Shown here piece after piece: positions 56,960 to 64,000 of a DNA stretch of 64,000 nt. A program made the position numbers and the translations under genes. Within the stretch, counting starts at the first letter, position 1. Every line of letters begins with the position of its first letter. A model generated the notes under the pieces. That model saw only the letters and a list, made by a program, of their open reading frames with translations. It searched no databases and was not told where the DNA came from. This DNA is from Desulfobulbaceae bacterium (GTDB lineage Bacteria; Desulfobacterota; Desulfobulbia; Desulfobulbales; Desulfocapsaceae): positions 28,756 to 92,755 of the forward strand of contig JAHEER010000004.1 of NCBI GenBank assembly GCA_024640625.1, read 5' to 3'.

Positions 56960-57021
56960 GAGCGCCTGCAATTAAACCGTTGTCTTTTTCATCACTCCGC
57001 TCTATATCTATTCTAGAAAAT

Positions 57022-57140
57022 AGACTCCGAGCCGAAAGTCCTACGTTTTCTTTTCTCTGAGCAGGCTGAGCACAATGAAAGGAAATATGGTCTGGGGCCG
57101 ATAGGGTTGTCCTGGAAACGGCGCAGCCTTCCGTACTTGA
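57022..57140 (+). promoter_or_regulatory. candidate Moco riboswitch (moaA leader)
   Basis: The leader of moaA contains ACTCCGAGCCGAAAGTCCTACG (57024 onward) and, at 57058-57068, CTGAGCAGGCTGAGC-like sequence, with GGCTG (57064-57068) able to pair with CAGCC (57124-57128). From memory these resemble the conserved parts of the Moco RNA motif, which controls molybdenum-cofactor biosynthesis genes. The last element, CCTT (57127-57130), could pair with AAGG of the ribosome site. This is pattern recognition without an alignment. Confidence 0.5.
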
Positions 57141-57152
57141 AAAGGAGTGTCC

Positions 57153-58181
57153 ATGTACGCACCCTCAAAAGATATTCTCACCACCGGCGCCGGTATCGAA
57201 CAAGCGCAGTTGATCGACAACCACGGCAGGAAAATTACCTATCTGCGGCTGGCCATCACCGATCGCTGCAACCTGCGCTGCTCCTACTGCATGCCCGAGC
57301 AGGGCGTTGAGCCGGTTGCCCACGGCGAAACCCTGAGCTATGAAGAGCTTGAGCGGCTGGCGCGGCTCTTCCTGGAAATGGGTATCACTAAAATCCGGGT
57401 CACCGGGGGAGAACCCTTCGTCAGGCGTGGCTGCATGGATTTTCTCGAACGCCTCAAGTACGATCTCGGGGTCAAACATCTCGTCGTCACCACCAACGGT
57501 GTCGAAACCGCCCGCCACCTGAAACGATTGAAGGCCCTGCCGATCTCGGGAATCAACCTGAGTCTGGACACGCTGGACCGGGAGCGCTTCAGGACGATCA
57601 CCAGGCGCGACCGCCTTGCCGATGTACTGAATACTCTCTACGGGGCTTTGGAACTCGGTATCAAGGTCAAAGTGAATTCGGTGGTGTCGGAAGAAACCAG
57701 CGATGCGGAAATTCTCCAACTTGGTCAACTGGCAGAGGTCCACAGGCTCAGCCTGCGGTTCATCGAGAAGATGCCGTTCTCCGGCGAAAAAATGGTAGAA
57801 GCCAGGGTCGACCTCGGTCTGGCCCAGCGGCTGGCAAAACTCTTTCCCGGCCTGGTGGAGCGCCAGGCCGATAATGGCTCCACCGCAAAGGAGTTCATGG
57901 TAAAGGGATACCGCGGCAGCCTGGGCATCATTGAGGGCAGTTCGAGAAAGTTCTGCTCAACCTGCAACCGGGTTCGGATCACTCCGCAGGGAATGCTGAA
58001 AGTGTGTCTCTACGATAACGGAGTGCTTGATCTCAAAGAATTGATCCGTGGGGAAATATCCGATGAAGGACTTCTGGAGCGCATCAGAGAGTGCTTGAAT
58101 AAACGCTTTGCCGACGGTCACCAGACCGAATCCGCCAACGGCAGAGCTGAGCAGCCTTCAATGGCGTCTATCGGCGGCTGA
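57153..58181 (+). CDS. moaA: GTP 3',8-cyclase MoaA
   Basis: The 342-residue radical-SAM enzyme converts GTP to 3',8-cyclo-GTP, the first step of molybdopterin synthesis. The N-terminal cluster is Cys39-x3-Cys43-x2-Cys46 in RCNLRCSYCM, TGGEPFVRR binds SAM, and the second 4Fe-4S cluster uses FCSTCNRVR and VCLYDNG cysteines. The protein ends in Gly-Gly (ASIGG), as in active MoaA. ATG 57153 has AAGGAG 5 bases upstream; GTG 57147 is an alternative. The MOSC gene follows after 15 bases. Confidence 0.96.
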   Translation: MYAPSKDILTTGAGIEQAQLIDNHGRKITYLRLAITDRCNLRCSYCMPEQGVEPVAHGETLSYEELERLARLFLEMGITKIRVTGGEPFVRRGCMDFLERLKYDLGVKHLVVTTNGVETARHLKRLKALPISGINLSLDTLDRERFRTITRRDRLADVLNTLYGALELGIKVKVNSVVSEETSDAEILQLGQLAEVHRLSLRFIEKMPFSGEKMVEARVDLGLAQRLAKLFPGLVERQADNGSTAKEFMVKGYRGSLGIIEGSSRKFCSTCNRVRITPQGMLKVCLYDNGVLDLKELIRGEISDEGLLERIRECLNKRFADGHQTESANGRAEQPSMASIGG

Positions 58182-58196
58182 AGGACAGAGACGAGC

Positions 58197-58631
58197 ATGG
58201 CAACAGTTGAAGCAGTATGTACCAGCGCTAAGAAAGGCGTAGTAAAAAAAGAGCAGGAACGAGTGACATTGAAAGCCGACTGGGGTATCGAGGGAGACGC
58301 TCATGCAGGGACCTGGCATCGGCAGGTTTCGCTGCTCGCCGCCGAATCCATAGCACTTGTGCGCGAGGTACTGCCAACCTTGAAAAAAGGGGCCTTTGCC
58401 GAGAATATCATCACCCGCGGTGTGGACCTGGAATCGTTGGGTATAGGCAGGAGACTGCGGATTGGCGAAAGCGTTGTTCTGGAGATCACCCAGATAGGTA
58501 AAGAATGCCATAACAGCGGCTGCGCCATAAAAAAGGCGACCGGGGACTGCATCATGCCCCGGCAAGGTCTCTTCGCCAAAGTGATTGCTGGGGGAAGCAT
58601 CGGCCCCGGTGATGAAATTGTCAAACTCTGA
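58197..58631 (+). CDS. MOSC domain protein
   Basis: A 144-residue stand-alone MOSC domain, a molybdenum-cofactor sulfurase C-terminal fold thought to bind or carry sulfurated Moco. The family motifs GIEGDAHAGTWHRQVSLLA, AENIITRGVDL and the conserved cysteine region KECHNSGCAI are visible. It follows moaA at once and shares its leader control. Confidence 0.92.
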   Translation: MATVEAVCTSAKKGVVKKEQERVTLKADWGIEGDAHAGTWHRQVSLLAAESIALVREVLPTLKKGAFAENIITRGVDLESLGIGRRLRIGESVVLEITQIGKECHNSGCAIKKATGDCIMPRQGLFAKVIAGGSIGPGDEIVKL

Positions 58632-58666
58632 GCGAGGCTGGAAAGAAGAGACAGTCTTCTTCAGAG
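58626..58666. terminator. weak bidirectional hairpin between convergent genes
   Basis: CTCTGA (58626-58631) can pair with TCAGAG (58661-58666) and AAGAAGA (58643-58649) with TCTTCTT (58655-58661) between the MOSC stop and the HD-GYP stop. There is no T-run, so termination is doubtful. Confidence 0.3.
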
Positions 58667-59941
58667 CTTCATGTACTTGTTGAGGACCCCCCGCGCCTCT
58701 TTCTCCAGTGCCTTACCTGCCAGTTTACTGACGATACCATGGAGCTGCGGCGCCATTTCGATAAACGGAGCCAACAATACCGGGTCGAAGTGAGAACCGG
58801 AATCCTGCTCAAGGAGCGCCAGCGCTCTCTCCAGTTCCTGAGGTTGGCGGTACGGGCGCTGGGAAGTGATGGCATCGAAGGCATCGACGATGGCAAAGAT
58901 CCGTGCTTCCAGCGGAATTTTATCATGGCTTAGGCCGGCCGGATAGCCGCTCCCGTCATATTTTTCATGGTGGTAACGCACCACATTCAGACCATCTTTG
59001 AGCCAACGGTAACGTTTGATCTGGGCGACGCCGTTTTTTACATGGTCCTGCACCAGGGAGAGTTCTTTCTTATCCAGCGGCCCCTGTTTCAAAAGCAGTG
59101 AGGCATCTATATCCAGCATCCCGATATCGTGCAGCAAGACGCCCTGAACGAAGCTCCTTATCTTGTCCCGTGAAAGTTTGTGCCGCTCGGCCAGCCTGAT
59201 CCCATAGATCAGTACCCGCTGGCTGTGGTCGGCGACGCCGACATCGCTCTTAGCCAGGGCAGTGCCCAGCCGGGTGAGGAGAAAGTTGTTGGCCAGGTTG
59301 AGATCAGAGCTGCTCCTCAGCAGCCTGTTGTGAAAAAAGATCAGCCCAGGGTACATCAGCAGGCCGCAGAGCATCACCGCGCCGGCACCTATAAGACAGG
59401 ACCACAGAAACCTCCAGCCGATCGCCCTGGTATCTTCCAGCGAGCTCCGATAGAGCGCCTGCAGGTGACCGAGAATGTCATCGTCCTGCAGGCCCCTGAC
59501 CGGCAGCACGGTTTTCAGGTAAATCCTTTTATCAGCAAACAGCCAGGAGCCGGTCGGTTCTCCGCCGGGCACCAGGTGCGCGGACCTGCCCTCGAAGCGC
59601 TGCTCTACGAGCTCCGCGTTGGCCCGGGACTTCTCAAAAAAAACTGTTCCGTCAGGAGAGGACAAACGAACGTCGATAAATGAGGTATGAGCGATTGAGT
59701 CGTAAAATTCAGGCGTCGCGGCTACCTTTTCACCAGCGGAGTGGTTATTATGCTGCTCTAGGAAAAGGGGAACGAAAAGGGCGGCTTCCTTGGCGGCGTA
59801 GTGGATCAGGACCTGCTCAAGTCGCCGGTATTCGAAATAACAGGTAGCGGAGACCACCAGCAGCATGGTGAGCAGACAGACTCCTGCGAGCCGCTTGATG
59901 AGAAGTGCGTGGATCTCTTTTTTCAATGCCGGAAATTTCAT
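58661..59941 (-). CDS. membrane-bound HD-GYP phosphodiesterase-type sensor
   Basis: A 426-residue protein with an N-terminal membrane segment (about residues 18-36), a periplasmic domain of about 140 residues, a second membrane segment (about 185-210) and an HD-GYP domain (about 230-410). The metal motif reads LLHDIGMLDI (about residue 269), and the HHEKYDGSGYP (about 322) gives the GYP signature. HD-GYP proteins cleave cyclic-di-GMP. The extracytoplasmic sensor resembles a small Cache/dCache-like domain; the ligand is unknown. It faces the AraC-type gene. Confidence 0.9.
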   Translation of the reverse strand: MKFPALKKEIHALLIKRLAGVCLLTMLLVVSATCYFEYRRLEQVLIHYAAKEAALFVPLFLEQHNNHSAGEKVAATPEFYDSIAHTSFIDVRLSSPDGTVFFEKSRANAELVEQRFEGRSAHLVPGGEPTGSWLFADKRIYLKTVLPVRGLQDDDILGHLQALYRSSLEDTRAIGWRFLWSCLIGAGAVMLCGLLMYPGLIFFHNRLLRSSSDLNLANNFLLTRLGTALAKSDVGVADHSQRVLIYGIRLAERHKLSRDKIRSFVQGVLLHDIGMLDIDASLLLKQGPLDKKELSLVQDHVKNGVAQIKRYRWLKDGLNVVRYHHEKYDGSGYPAGLSHDKIPLEARIFAIVDAFDAITSQRPYRQPQELERALALLEQDSGSHFDPVLLAPFIEMAPQLHGIVSKLAGKALEKEARGVLNKYMKL

Positions 59942-60343
59942 AAAAAACCTTGTTTCAGCCTGGCGAAGAAGATTGCCGCCACTCTACCATTGTCAGGGGT
60001 AAATGACAATGTACCTTGGTCTGCAAGGTCCTAAAAAGAAATGATATAGACCGGAAAATGGGAGTGCAAGGCTACGGCGGTTACCTGACTCACAAAAAGA
60101 CCTTCTTGGGAGCGAAAATTCCTTGGGGTGGCTATGGATCGGTGTAATTAACTTCGTGCGGTTGGGCCTAATGAAGCCGGACGGCAATATGGGGTTCATA
60201 TGACCGGTGAAAAGGGGGAAGGAATTGCCGCCCGGCCACCTCAAATAGGGTAACCTGAATATACAGTCTGAAAATTTCTAATCTTTGCATTTGGCGGCTA
60301 ATATTTTGCATTCTACGACAAAAAAGAGGGGAGGGCGAACGAG
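59942..60343. other. 402-base divergent intergenic region
   Basis: Lies between the minus-strand HD-GYP gene and the plus-strand AraC-type gene. Apart from the phased direct repeat (60284-60312) I see no gene or terminator; composition is normal in the first 250 bases and AT-rich in the last 100. Confidence 0.5.
60284..60312 (+). promoter_or_regulatory. direct repeat TTTGCATT spaced 21 bp (possible AraC-type operator)
   Basis: TTTGCATT occurs at 60284-60291 and 60305-60312, exactly 21 bases apart (two helical turns), 32 bases before the GTG start of the AraC-type gene. This is the geometry of AraC-family half-sites, so autoregulation is plausible. Confidence 0.5.
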
Positions 60344-61348
60344 GTGCTGTTAACCAAGCTTGCAAGTATCCAGCATATTCTCTGGGAGATTATGGAGGAG
60401 TACGGGGTTGATCCCGAGCCGGTATTCCGCCGGGTTAATCTCGATCCTGACCTGCTGTTCGAGCCGGGCGCCCGTTATCCCCTCGACGGCGTTGCGGCTC
60501 TGTGGGAGGAGATGGAGCAGCTTATCGAGGATCCGTGTTTTGGTCTGAAAACAGCGGATCACTGGCATCCCTCCCATTTCGGTACCATCGGTTATGCGAT
60601 GATGGCCAGTTCCACAGTGCGCGACGGCCTCGAGCGGCTCATGCGCTACCACCGCGTCGTTTCCGATGCCCGGTTCGGTGAGTTGCGGGAGGATGGGGAG
60701 CGCGGCACCCTCGAGGTCAAATTGAATTGGAGTGAAGAACAACCCTGGACCCCCGCGCGGGAGGATGCCGCACTCACCTTCATCTTGAGCAGTTGCCGAC
60801 TCAATTGCAATAAACCGCTGTACTCAAGACGGATTGAGATGACCCACAATCAGCATGAGTGCCTGGAGCGCTACGAGAACTTTTTCAGCTGCCGGGTTGA
60901 TCTGAAGAGGCCTGCCCCGCTGATAAGCTTTTCACTCAGCGATGTCGACAGGCCGCTGAGAAGCGGAGACGAATACCTGGCCCAGCTGCATGACAACATC
61001 ATGGAAGATTATATCTCCAGGCTCTCTGAAGTGCGCTTGATTCGTTCAGTGCAAAAGGTTTTGGCAGCCCAGTTGCCCGCCGGGCCGGTCACGGTTGATG
61101 CGGTCGCCAGGGAACTTGGCATGTCGACCCGCAAATTGCAGAGAGACCTGAAACTGGAGGGTACCACTTACCAGGAGCTGTTGAACAGTACGCGAAAGGA
61201 CCTGGCCCAGCGCTATGTCAAAGACAGCCACAACGATCTTACCGAGGTTGCGTTTATTCTCGGTTTTGCCGATCTCTCAACCTTTTCCCGCTCGTTCAAG
61301 CGCTGGACCGGGGTATCGCCGAGCAGATATCGCAAGACAGAGGCCTAA
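60344..61348 (+). CDS. AraC-family regulator with arabinose-operon-like N-terminal domain
   Basis: A 334-residue regulator. The N-terminal Arabinose_bd-type domain (about residues 20-200; WHPSHFGTIGYAMMASSTVR) is followed by two AraC helix-turn-helices (about 235-330), with VDAVARELGMSTRKLQRDLK and the second motif DLTEVAFILGFADLSTFSRS. The same fold as OruR/ArgR-like regulators of catabolic genes. It starts with GTG and a strong GGGGAGGG site. No clear target operon is adjacent. Confidence 0.92.
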   Translation: MLLTKLASIQHILWEIMEEYGVDPEPVFRRVNLDPDLLFEPGARYPLDGVAALWEEMEQLIEDPCFGLKTADHWHPSHFGTIGYAMMASSTVRDGLERLMRYHRVVSDARFGELREDGERGTLEVKLNWSEEQPWTPAREDAALTFILSSCRLNCNKPLYSRRIEMTHNQHECLERYENFFSCRVDLKRPAPLISFSLSDVDRPLRSGDEYLAQLHDNIMEDYISRLSEVRLIRSVQKVLAAQLPAGPVTVDAVARELGMSTRKLQRDLKLEGTTYQELLNSTRKDLAQRYVKDSHNDLTEVAFILGFADLSTFSRSFKRWTGVSPSRYRKTEA

Positions 61349-61383
61349 AAAAAGAGCGTCCCCAGCCCGGGGCCGGGGACGCT
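61345..61383 (-). terminator. Rho-independent terminator for rubrerythrin (minus), bidirectional
   Basis: Arms AGAGCGTCCCC (61351-61361) and GGGGACGCTCT (61373-61383) form an 11-bp stem. On the minus strand six T (61350-61345) follow, so it terminates rubrerythrin; on the plus strand it ends the AraC-type gene with a poorer T-run. Confidence 0.85.
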
Positions 61384-61425
61384 CTCTTGCGCGAGGCCAA
61401 ACTTTAGGATCGGCTATTGTTCTCT

Positions 61426-61953
61426 TTAGAGATCGGCTTCGAGGTTGGCCGGCTCGTAATACTCCTTGGGGTGCTGACAGGCGGGACATTTCTCAGGCGG
61501 CTCGGTGCCGTCGTGCTTATACCCGCAGAGGCTGCATTTCCAGGTGATCGGTTCATCCCTGGTAAAAACGGTGCCTGCTTTGACGCGGGCCTGAAGTTTC
61601 TTGTAGCGCTCGCGGTGGTCGGCCTCAACCCTGCCGATCTGTTCGAATTTCGCAGCCGCTTCCATATTGCCCTCTTCTTTGGCGACAGCGGCGAATTCGG
61701 GGTACATGGTCGTGGTTTCGTAGTCCTCGCCGTCGATTGCTTCCTGAAGGTTGGCAACGGTGTCGCCAATGCCTCCGAGCAGTTTGAAGTGATCATTGGC
61801 ATGACGCATTTCGTTGATCGCCGTCTCTTCAAACAGTTTGGCGATATAGTGGTATCCTTCCTTGCGGGCAACTTTGGCGAAAAACGTATACTTGTTTCTG
61901 GCCATAGATTCGCCGGCAAATGCTGCTTCCAGATTCTCTTTTGTCTTACTCAT
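61426..61953 (-). CDS. rbr: rubrerythrin
   Basis: A 175-residue non-haem di-iron peroxidase that protects anaerobes from H2O2. The ferritin-like domain has the E-x-x-x and E-x-x-H ligands (FAGESMARNKY, AINEMRHANDHF, EEGNMEAAAKF, RVEADHRERY). The C-terminal rubredoxin domain has Cys in KCSLCGY and KCPACQHP. It is preceded by a Fur/PerR-like box and GC-rich hairpin, and closed by its own terminator. Confidence 0.97.
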   Translation of the reverse strand: MSKTKENLEAAFAGESMARNKYTFFAKVARKEGYHYIAKLFEETAINEMRHANDHFKLLGGIGDTVANLQEAIDGEDYETTTMYPEFAAVAKEEGNMEAAAKFEQIGRVEADHRERYKKLQARVKAGTVFTRDEPITWKCSLCGYKHDGTEPPEKCPACQHPKEYYEPANLEADL

Positions 61954-61984
61954 GTTCCACTCCAGATATATGGTGATTGGTTAA

Positions 61985-62002
61985 GGAACCACCTGGGGTT
62001 CC
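61985..62002 (-). repeat. short dyad GGAACC / GGTTCC in the rbr leader
   Basis: GGAACC (61985-61990) and GGTTCC (61997-62002) form a 6-bp hairpin with a 6-base loop, about 35-50 bases before the rbr start on the coding strand. It could be an operator or a leader hairpin. Confidence 0.4.
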
Positions 62003-62021
62003 CCGGCAAAAAAAAGCAAAT

Positions 62022-62040
62022 GATAATAATTCTTTTTATC
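62022..62040 (-). promoter_or_regulatory. Fur/PerR-like box upstream of rubrerythrin
   Basis: GATAATAATTCTTTTTATC agrees with the E. coli Fur consensus GATAATGATAATCATTATC at 14 of 19 positions. It lies about 70 bases before the rbr start. Control by PerR or Fur is typical of rubrerythrin genes. Confidence 0.65.
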
Positions 62041-62174
62041 AAATAGAACAACAACTATTGCGTTTGAATAGTGTCACCCTGCGACCAGAAGATACTCCCT
62101 CTGCTTGACAGAAGCGGCGCCGAGGACTGATTATATCTGGGCGCCCGTCCCTGTCAAGACCACTGGGTAGTATC

Positions 62175-62780
62175 TCATTTTGGTTGTACGAAGGTCTTGG
62201 GTGTGAGAAGGATAGCTAGGGTCTCGGGACCGAGGCGGATGTCTTCCACCATCATGTCGATGATCAGTTCCCGCTTGCCAAGATCGGCGATAATCGGCTG
62301 CAGGTTGTCCAGGGGCAGTGGAAATTCCTGTTCATTAAACAGACTGGCAACGAGAGCGCCCACTTCCTGGCTCTGCGACCCCTGCTGATCGAGCCCGGAG
62401 ACGGTGGGCCGGATGAACAGGGTTTGGCTTGCTTTATCGAATCTGGTGACGGCTTGCAGGCTGAATTGAAGGTCTACATTACCCACATTGAGTCGCAGCT
62501 GATGCCCGCCAATAGCGGTGTTGAGTTGCACATTTTGGCCTCTCATGGTTACCGCGGCGGTGAGCGACTTGTCTTTGAAGGCGAGGTTTTCCACCTTCTC
62601 CACAGAAATGAGCCCGGCGAGGGTATCCGCGGGTTGATTGATCTGCAGCGGCAGGCACTTCTGTACCACTTCTGCAACCACCGTATCGGGCAGGCTGAGC
62701 ACTATCGGTTGCCCCGAGCCGAGCCCAGGGGAAACCATGAAATGGAGGACAAAGAAGGCGATAAAAAAGGATTTTTTCAT
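62175..62780 (-). CDS. exported hypothetical protein
   Basis: A 201-residue protein with a signal peptide (MKKSFFIAFFVLHFMVSPG, cleavage probably near residue 21-24) and a soluble domain rich in beta strands (for example LAFKDKSLTAAVTMRGQ and RLNVGNVDLQFSLQ). The pattern is somewhat like the YceB/DUF1439 or LEA-like lipid-binding proteins, but no lipobox is present and I do not recognise the family with confidence. Confidence 0.7.
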   Translation of the reverse strand: MKKSFFIAFFVLHFMVSPGLGSGQPIVLSLPDTVVAEVVQKCLPLQINQPADTLAGLISVEKVENLAFKDKSLTAAVTMRGQNVQLNTAIGGHQLRLNVGNVDLQFSLQAVTRFDKASQTLFIRPTVSGLDQQGSQSQEVGALVASLFNEQEFPLPLDNLQPIIADLGKRELIIDMMVEDIRLGPETLAILLTPKTFVQPK

Positions 62781-62933
62781 AACGACAAATCATACGAGTG
62801 GGGTTAATATCAGGCTACCTTAAATTGTCTTGAGAATCGGCCCAGACGGATTCCGAGGTCGCCTGAACAATACATCACAGGCGATTAATTTGACAGCATT
62901 TCTTCCACGCATCGCCAAAAGAAAGACGAGCCG

Positions 62934-64000
62934 ATGGCCAGACTCACCGTAGCAGCCGATTGTTATCTCGAAGAGATCGACAGGTCTTTAGAGAAGACCT
63001 TGAAAGACCGGTTGACCATTGACAATCCCAAATATGTAGCCGCCAGGCGCTACGGTAGATGGATCGGCAAAAAGCTCAAACCCAAGCTCTACTATTACGA
63101 ACAGGAGGTCGGCGGCCTGCGTTTTCCGCGCGGATTCACCAACCAGGTCATCGAACTTTGCCAGGCCTCGAACCTGGAACTGGAAATAGTTGACCAACGC
63201 CGGCGTCTTGCCGAGCATACGTTCTCCTTTAAGGCACAGCTGCGCCCCTACCAGGAACAGGCGGTGCAGACGATCTGTTCGAGATCTTTCGGTGTGCTCG
63301 AGGCCGGCACCGGCAGCGGCAAGACAGTGATGGCCCTGGCCGCCGTCGCGAGAAGGAGGCAGCCGACCATTGTCATTGTCCATACCAAGGAACTGCTTTA
63401 CCAGTGGCGGGATCGGATCGAAGAGTTCTTGGGCATCGAAGCCGGGTTGATCGGCGATTCCAAGTTCGATCTCCAGCCGTTGACCGTGGCGATTGTCAAC
63501 AGCGCCAGGAAGCGCACGGAAGAGCTGGTACCGCTCTTCGGTCACCTGATCGTCGATGAGTGCCATCGGGTACCGGCAACCCTGTTTACCGACGTGGTGT
63601 CGCATTTCGACAGCTATTTTCTACTTGGCCTGTCGGCCACCGCATTTCGCAGCGATGAGGGCATGACCAGGTTGATTTACTATTTCATGGGTGACCGGAT
63701 TCATTCCGTCGATCCCATGCAGCTTAAGGTTTCAGGAGCGGTGCTCAAACCCAAAATCATGCGCACTACCACCGGCTTTACCTATGGATATCGCGGAGAC
63801 TATCAGGCGCTCATCACCGCCCTGACCAAAGATGAGGGACGCAACCGGCAGATCGCCGGAGACATCCTGAACCAGGTGCGCAGCGAACCGGACTCCACCG
63901 CTTTGGTGGTTTCCGACCGGGTCAGTCACTGTAATGTCTTTGTCGAGCTGCTGCGCAGACAGCAGATTTCTGTCGCCCTGCTCACCGGCCAGATTCCCCC
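62934..64000 (+). CDS. SF2 DEAD/DEAH-type helicase (5' part, cut by window end)
   Basis: An ATG at 62934 opens a frame that runs off the window after 355 codons. Residues 1-95 look like a substrate-binding extension. From about residue 105 the helicase core begins: Q-like R-P-Y-Q, Walker A GTGSGKT (Lys130), DECH (residues 208-211), LSATAF motif III, then the start of the second RecA domain. It resembles XPB/RAD25 or UvsW-like and type-III-type restriction helicases. The start lacks a strong ribosome site. Partner genes would lie beyond the window. Confidence 0.9.
   Translation, partial: MARLTVAADCYLEEIDRSLEKTLKDRLTIDNPKYVAARRYGRWIGKKLKPKLYYYEQEVGGLRFPRGFTNQVIELCQASNLELEIVDQRRRLAEHTFSFKAQLRPYQEQAVQTICSRSFGVLEAGTGSGKTVMALAAVARRRQPTIVIVHTKELLYQWRDRIEEFLGIEAGLIGDSKFDLQPLTVAIVNSARKRTEELVPLFGHLIVDECHRVPATLFTDVVSHFDSYFLLGLSATAFRSDEGMTRLIYYFMGDRIHSVDPMQLKVSGAVLKPKIMRTTTGFTYGYRGDYQALITALTKDEGRNRQIAGDILNQVRSEPDSTALVVSDRVSHCNVFVELLRRQQISVALLTGQIP

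Noticed and set aside
62988..63605. 205-residue open frame on the minus strand
   Set aside because: Opposite the helicase core, which carries Walker A and DECH motifs.

Overview
The window looks like core chromosome of an anaerobic, menaquinone-using bacterium of the former Deltaproteobacteria, most likely in or near the Desulfobulbales (sulfate/sulfur-metabolising Desulfobacterota). This placement is inferred from gene content: a split F0/F1 ATP synthase with a b/b' pair and a signal-like N-terminus on b, UbiD-type decarboxylase, rubrerythrin, acetyl-CoA synthetase paired with a cNMP/CBS/DUF294 protein, the EF-P/EpmA pair and molybdenum-cofactor genes. Base composition is moderately GC-rich with short intergenic gaps. 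I see no insertion sequence, prophage, CRISPR array, rRNA or tRNA.

Layout. 1-1.3 kb: end of the F0 operon (ATP synthase I-like tail, atpB, atpE, terminator). 1.4-3.5 kb: nucleoside phosphorylase and rimO. 3.5-7.2 kb, minus strand: an IHF/HU protein, then a tightly overlapped operon yjbQ - small hypothetical - ubiD - rluB-like. 7.6-14.7 kb: glycogen synthase, GAPDH and a 1421-residue protein with a PPDK-type ATP-grasp domain and phosphohistidine domain but no PEP/pyruvate barrel. 14.8-15.6 kb: small Cys-rich SAP-like protein, DUF2892 protein and ArsR regulator. 16-21 kb: acs, a perfect-arm hairpin, a cNMP-CBS-DUF294 protein and a DEDDh exonuclease. 21.2-30.2 kb: alaS, then the F1 operon (b', b, delta, alpha, gamma, beta, epsilon). 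30.3-36.2 kb, minus: amidase, mutS, HIT protein, phosphodiesterase. 36.5-38 kb: efp-epmA. 38.4-42.6 kb: ygiQ, nth, an orphan NarL-type response regulator and HU. 42.6-51.2 kb, minus: the classical rpmH-rnpA-yidD-yidC-khpB-mnmE-(methyltransferase)-mnmG-lgt block, but with moeA, not dnaA, next to rpmH. 51.5-58.6 kb: moeA, an AT-rich island with a DNA-binding-like protein, an M24 peptidase, an SLC13/RCK_C transporter with a cysteine-less thioredoxin-like protein, a probable Moco riboswitch, moaA and a MOSC protein. 58.7-64 kb: HD-GYP sensor, AraC-type regulator, rubrerythrin behind a Fur/PerR-like box, an exported hypothetical protein and an SF2 helicase cut by the window end.

Most of the window is ordinary housekeeping DNA. 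The items most worth a second look are the PPDK-like protein beside glycogen synthase, the putative Moco riboswitch, the AT-rich island with AATAGTT half-sites, the cysteine-less thioredoxin-like protein, a three-copy degenerate intergenic repeat, the symmetrical hairpin after acs, a 21-bp-phased direct repeat before the AraC-type gene and the unannotated leader of efp.
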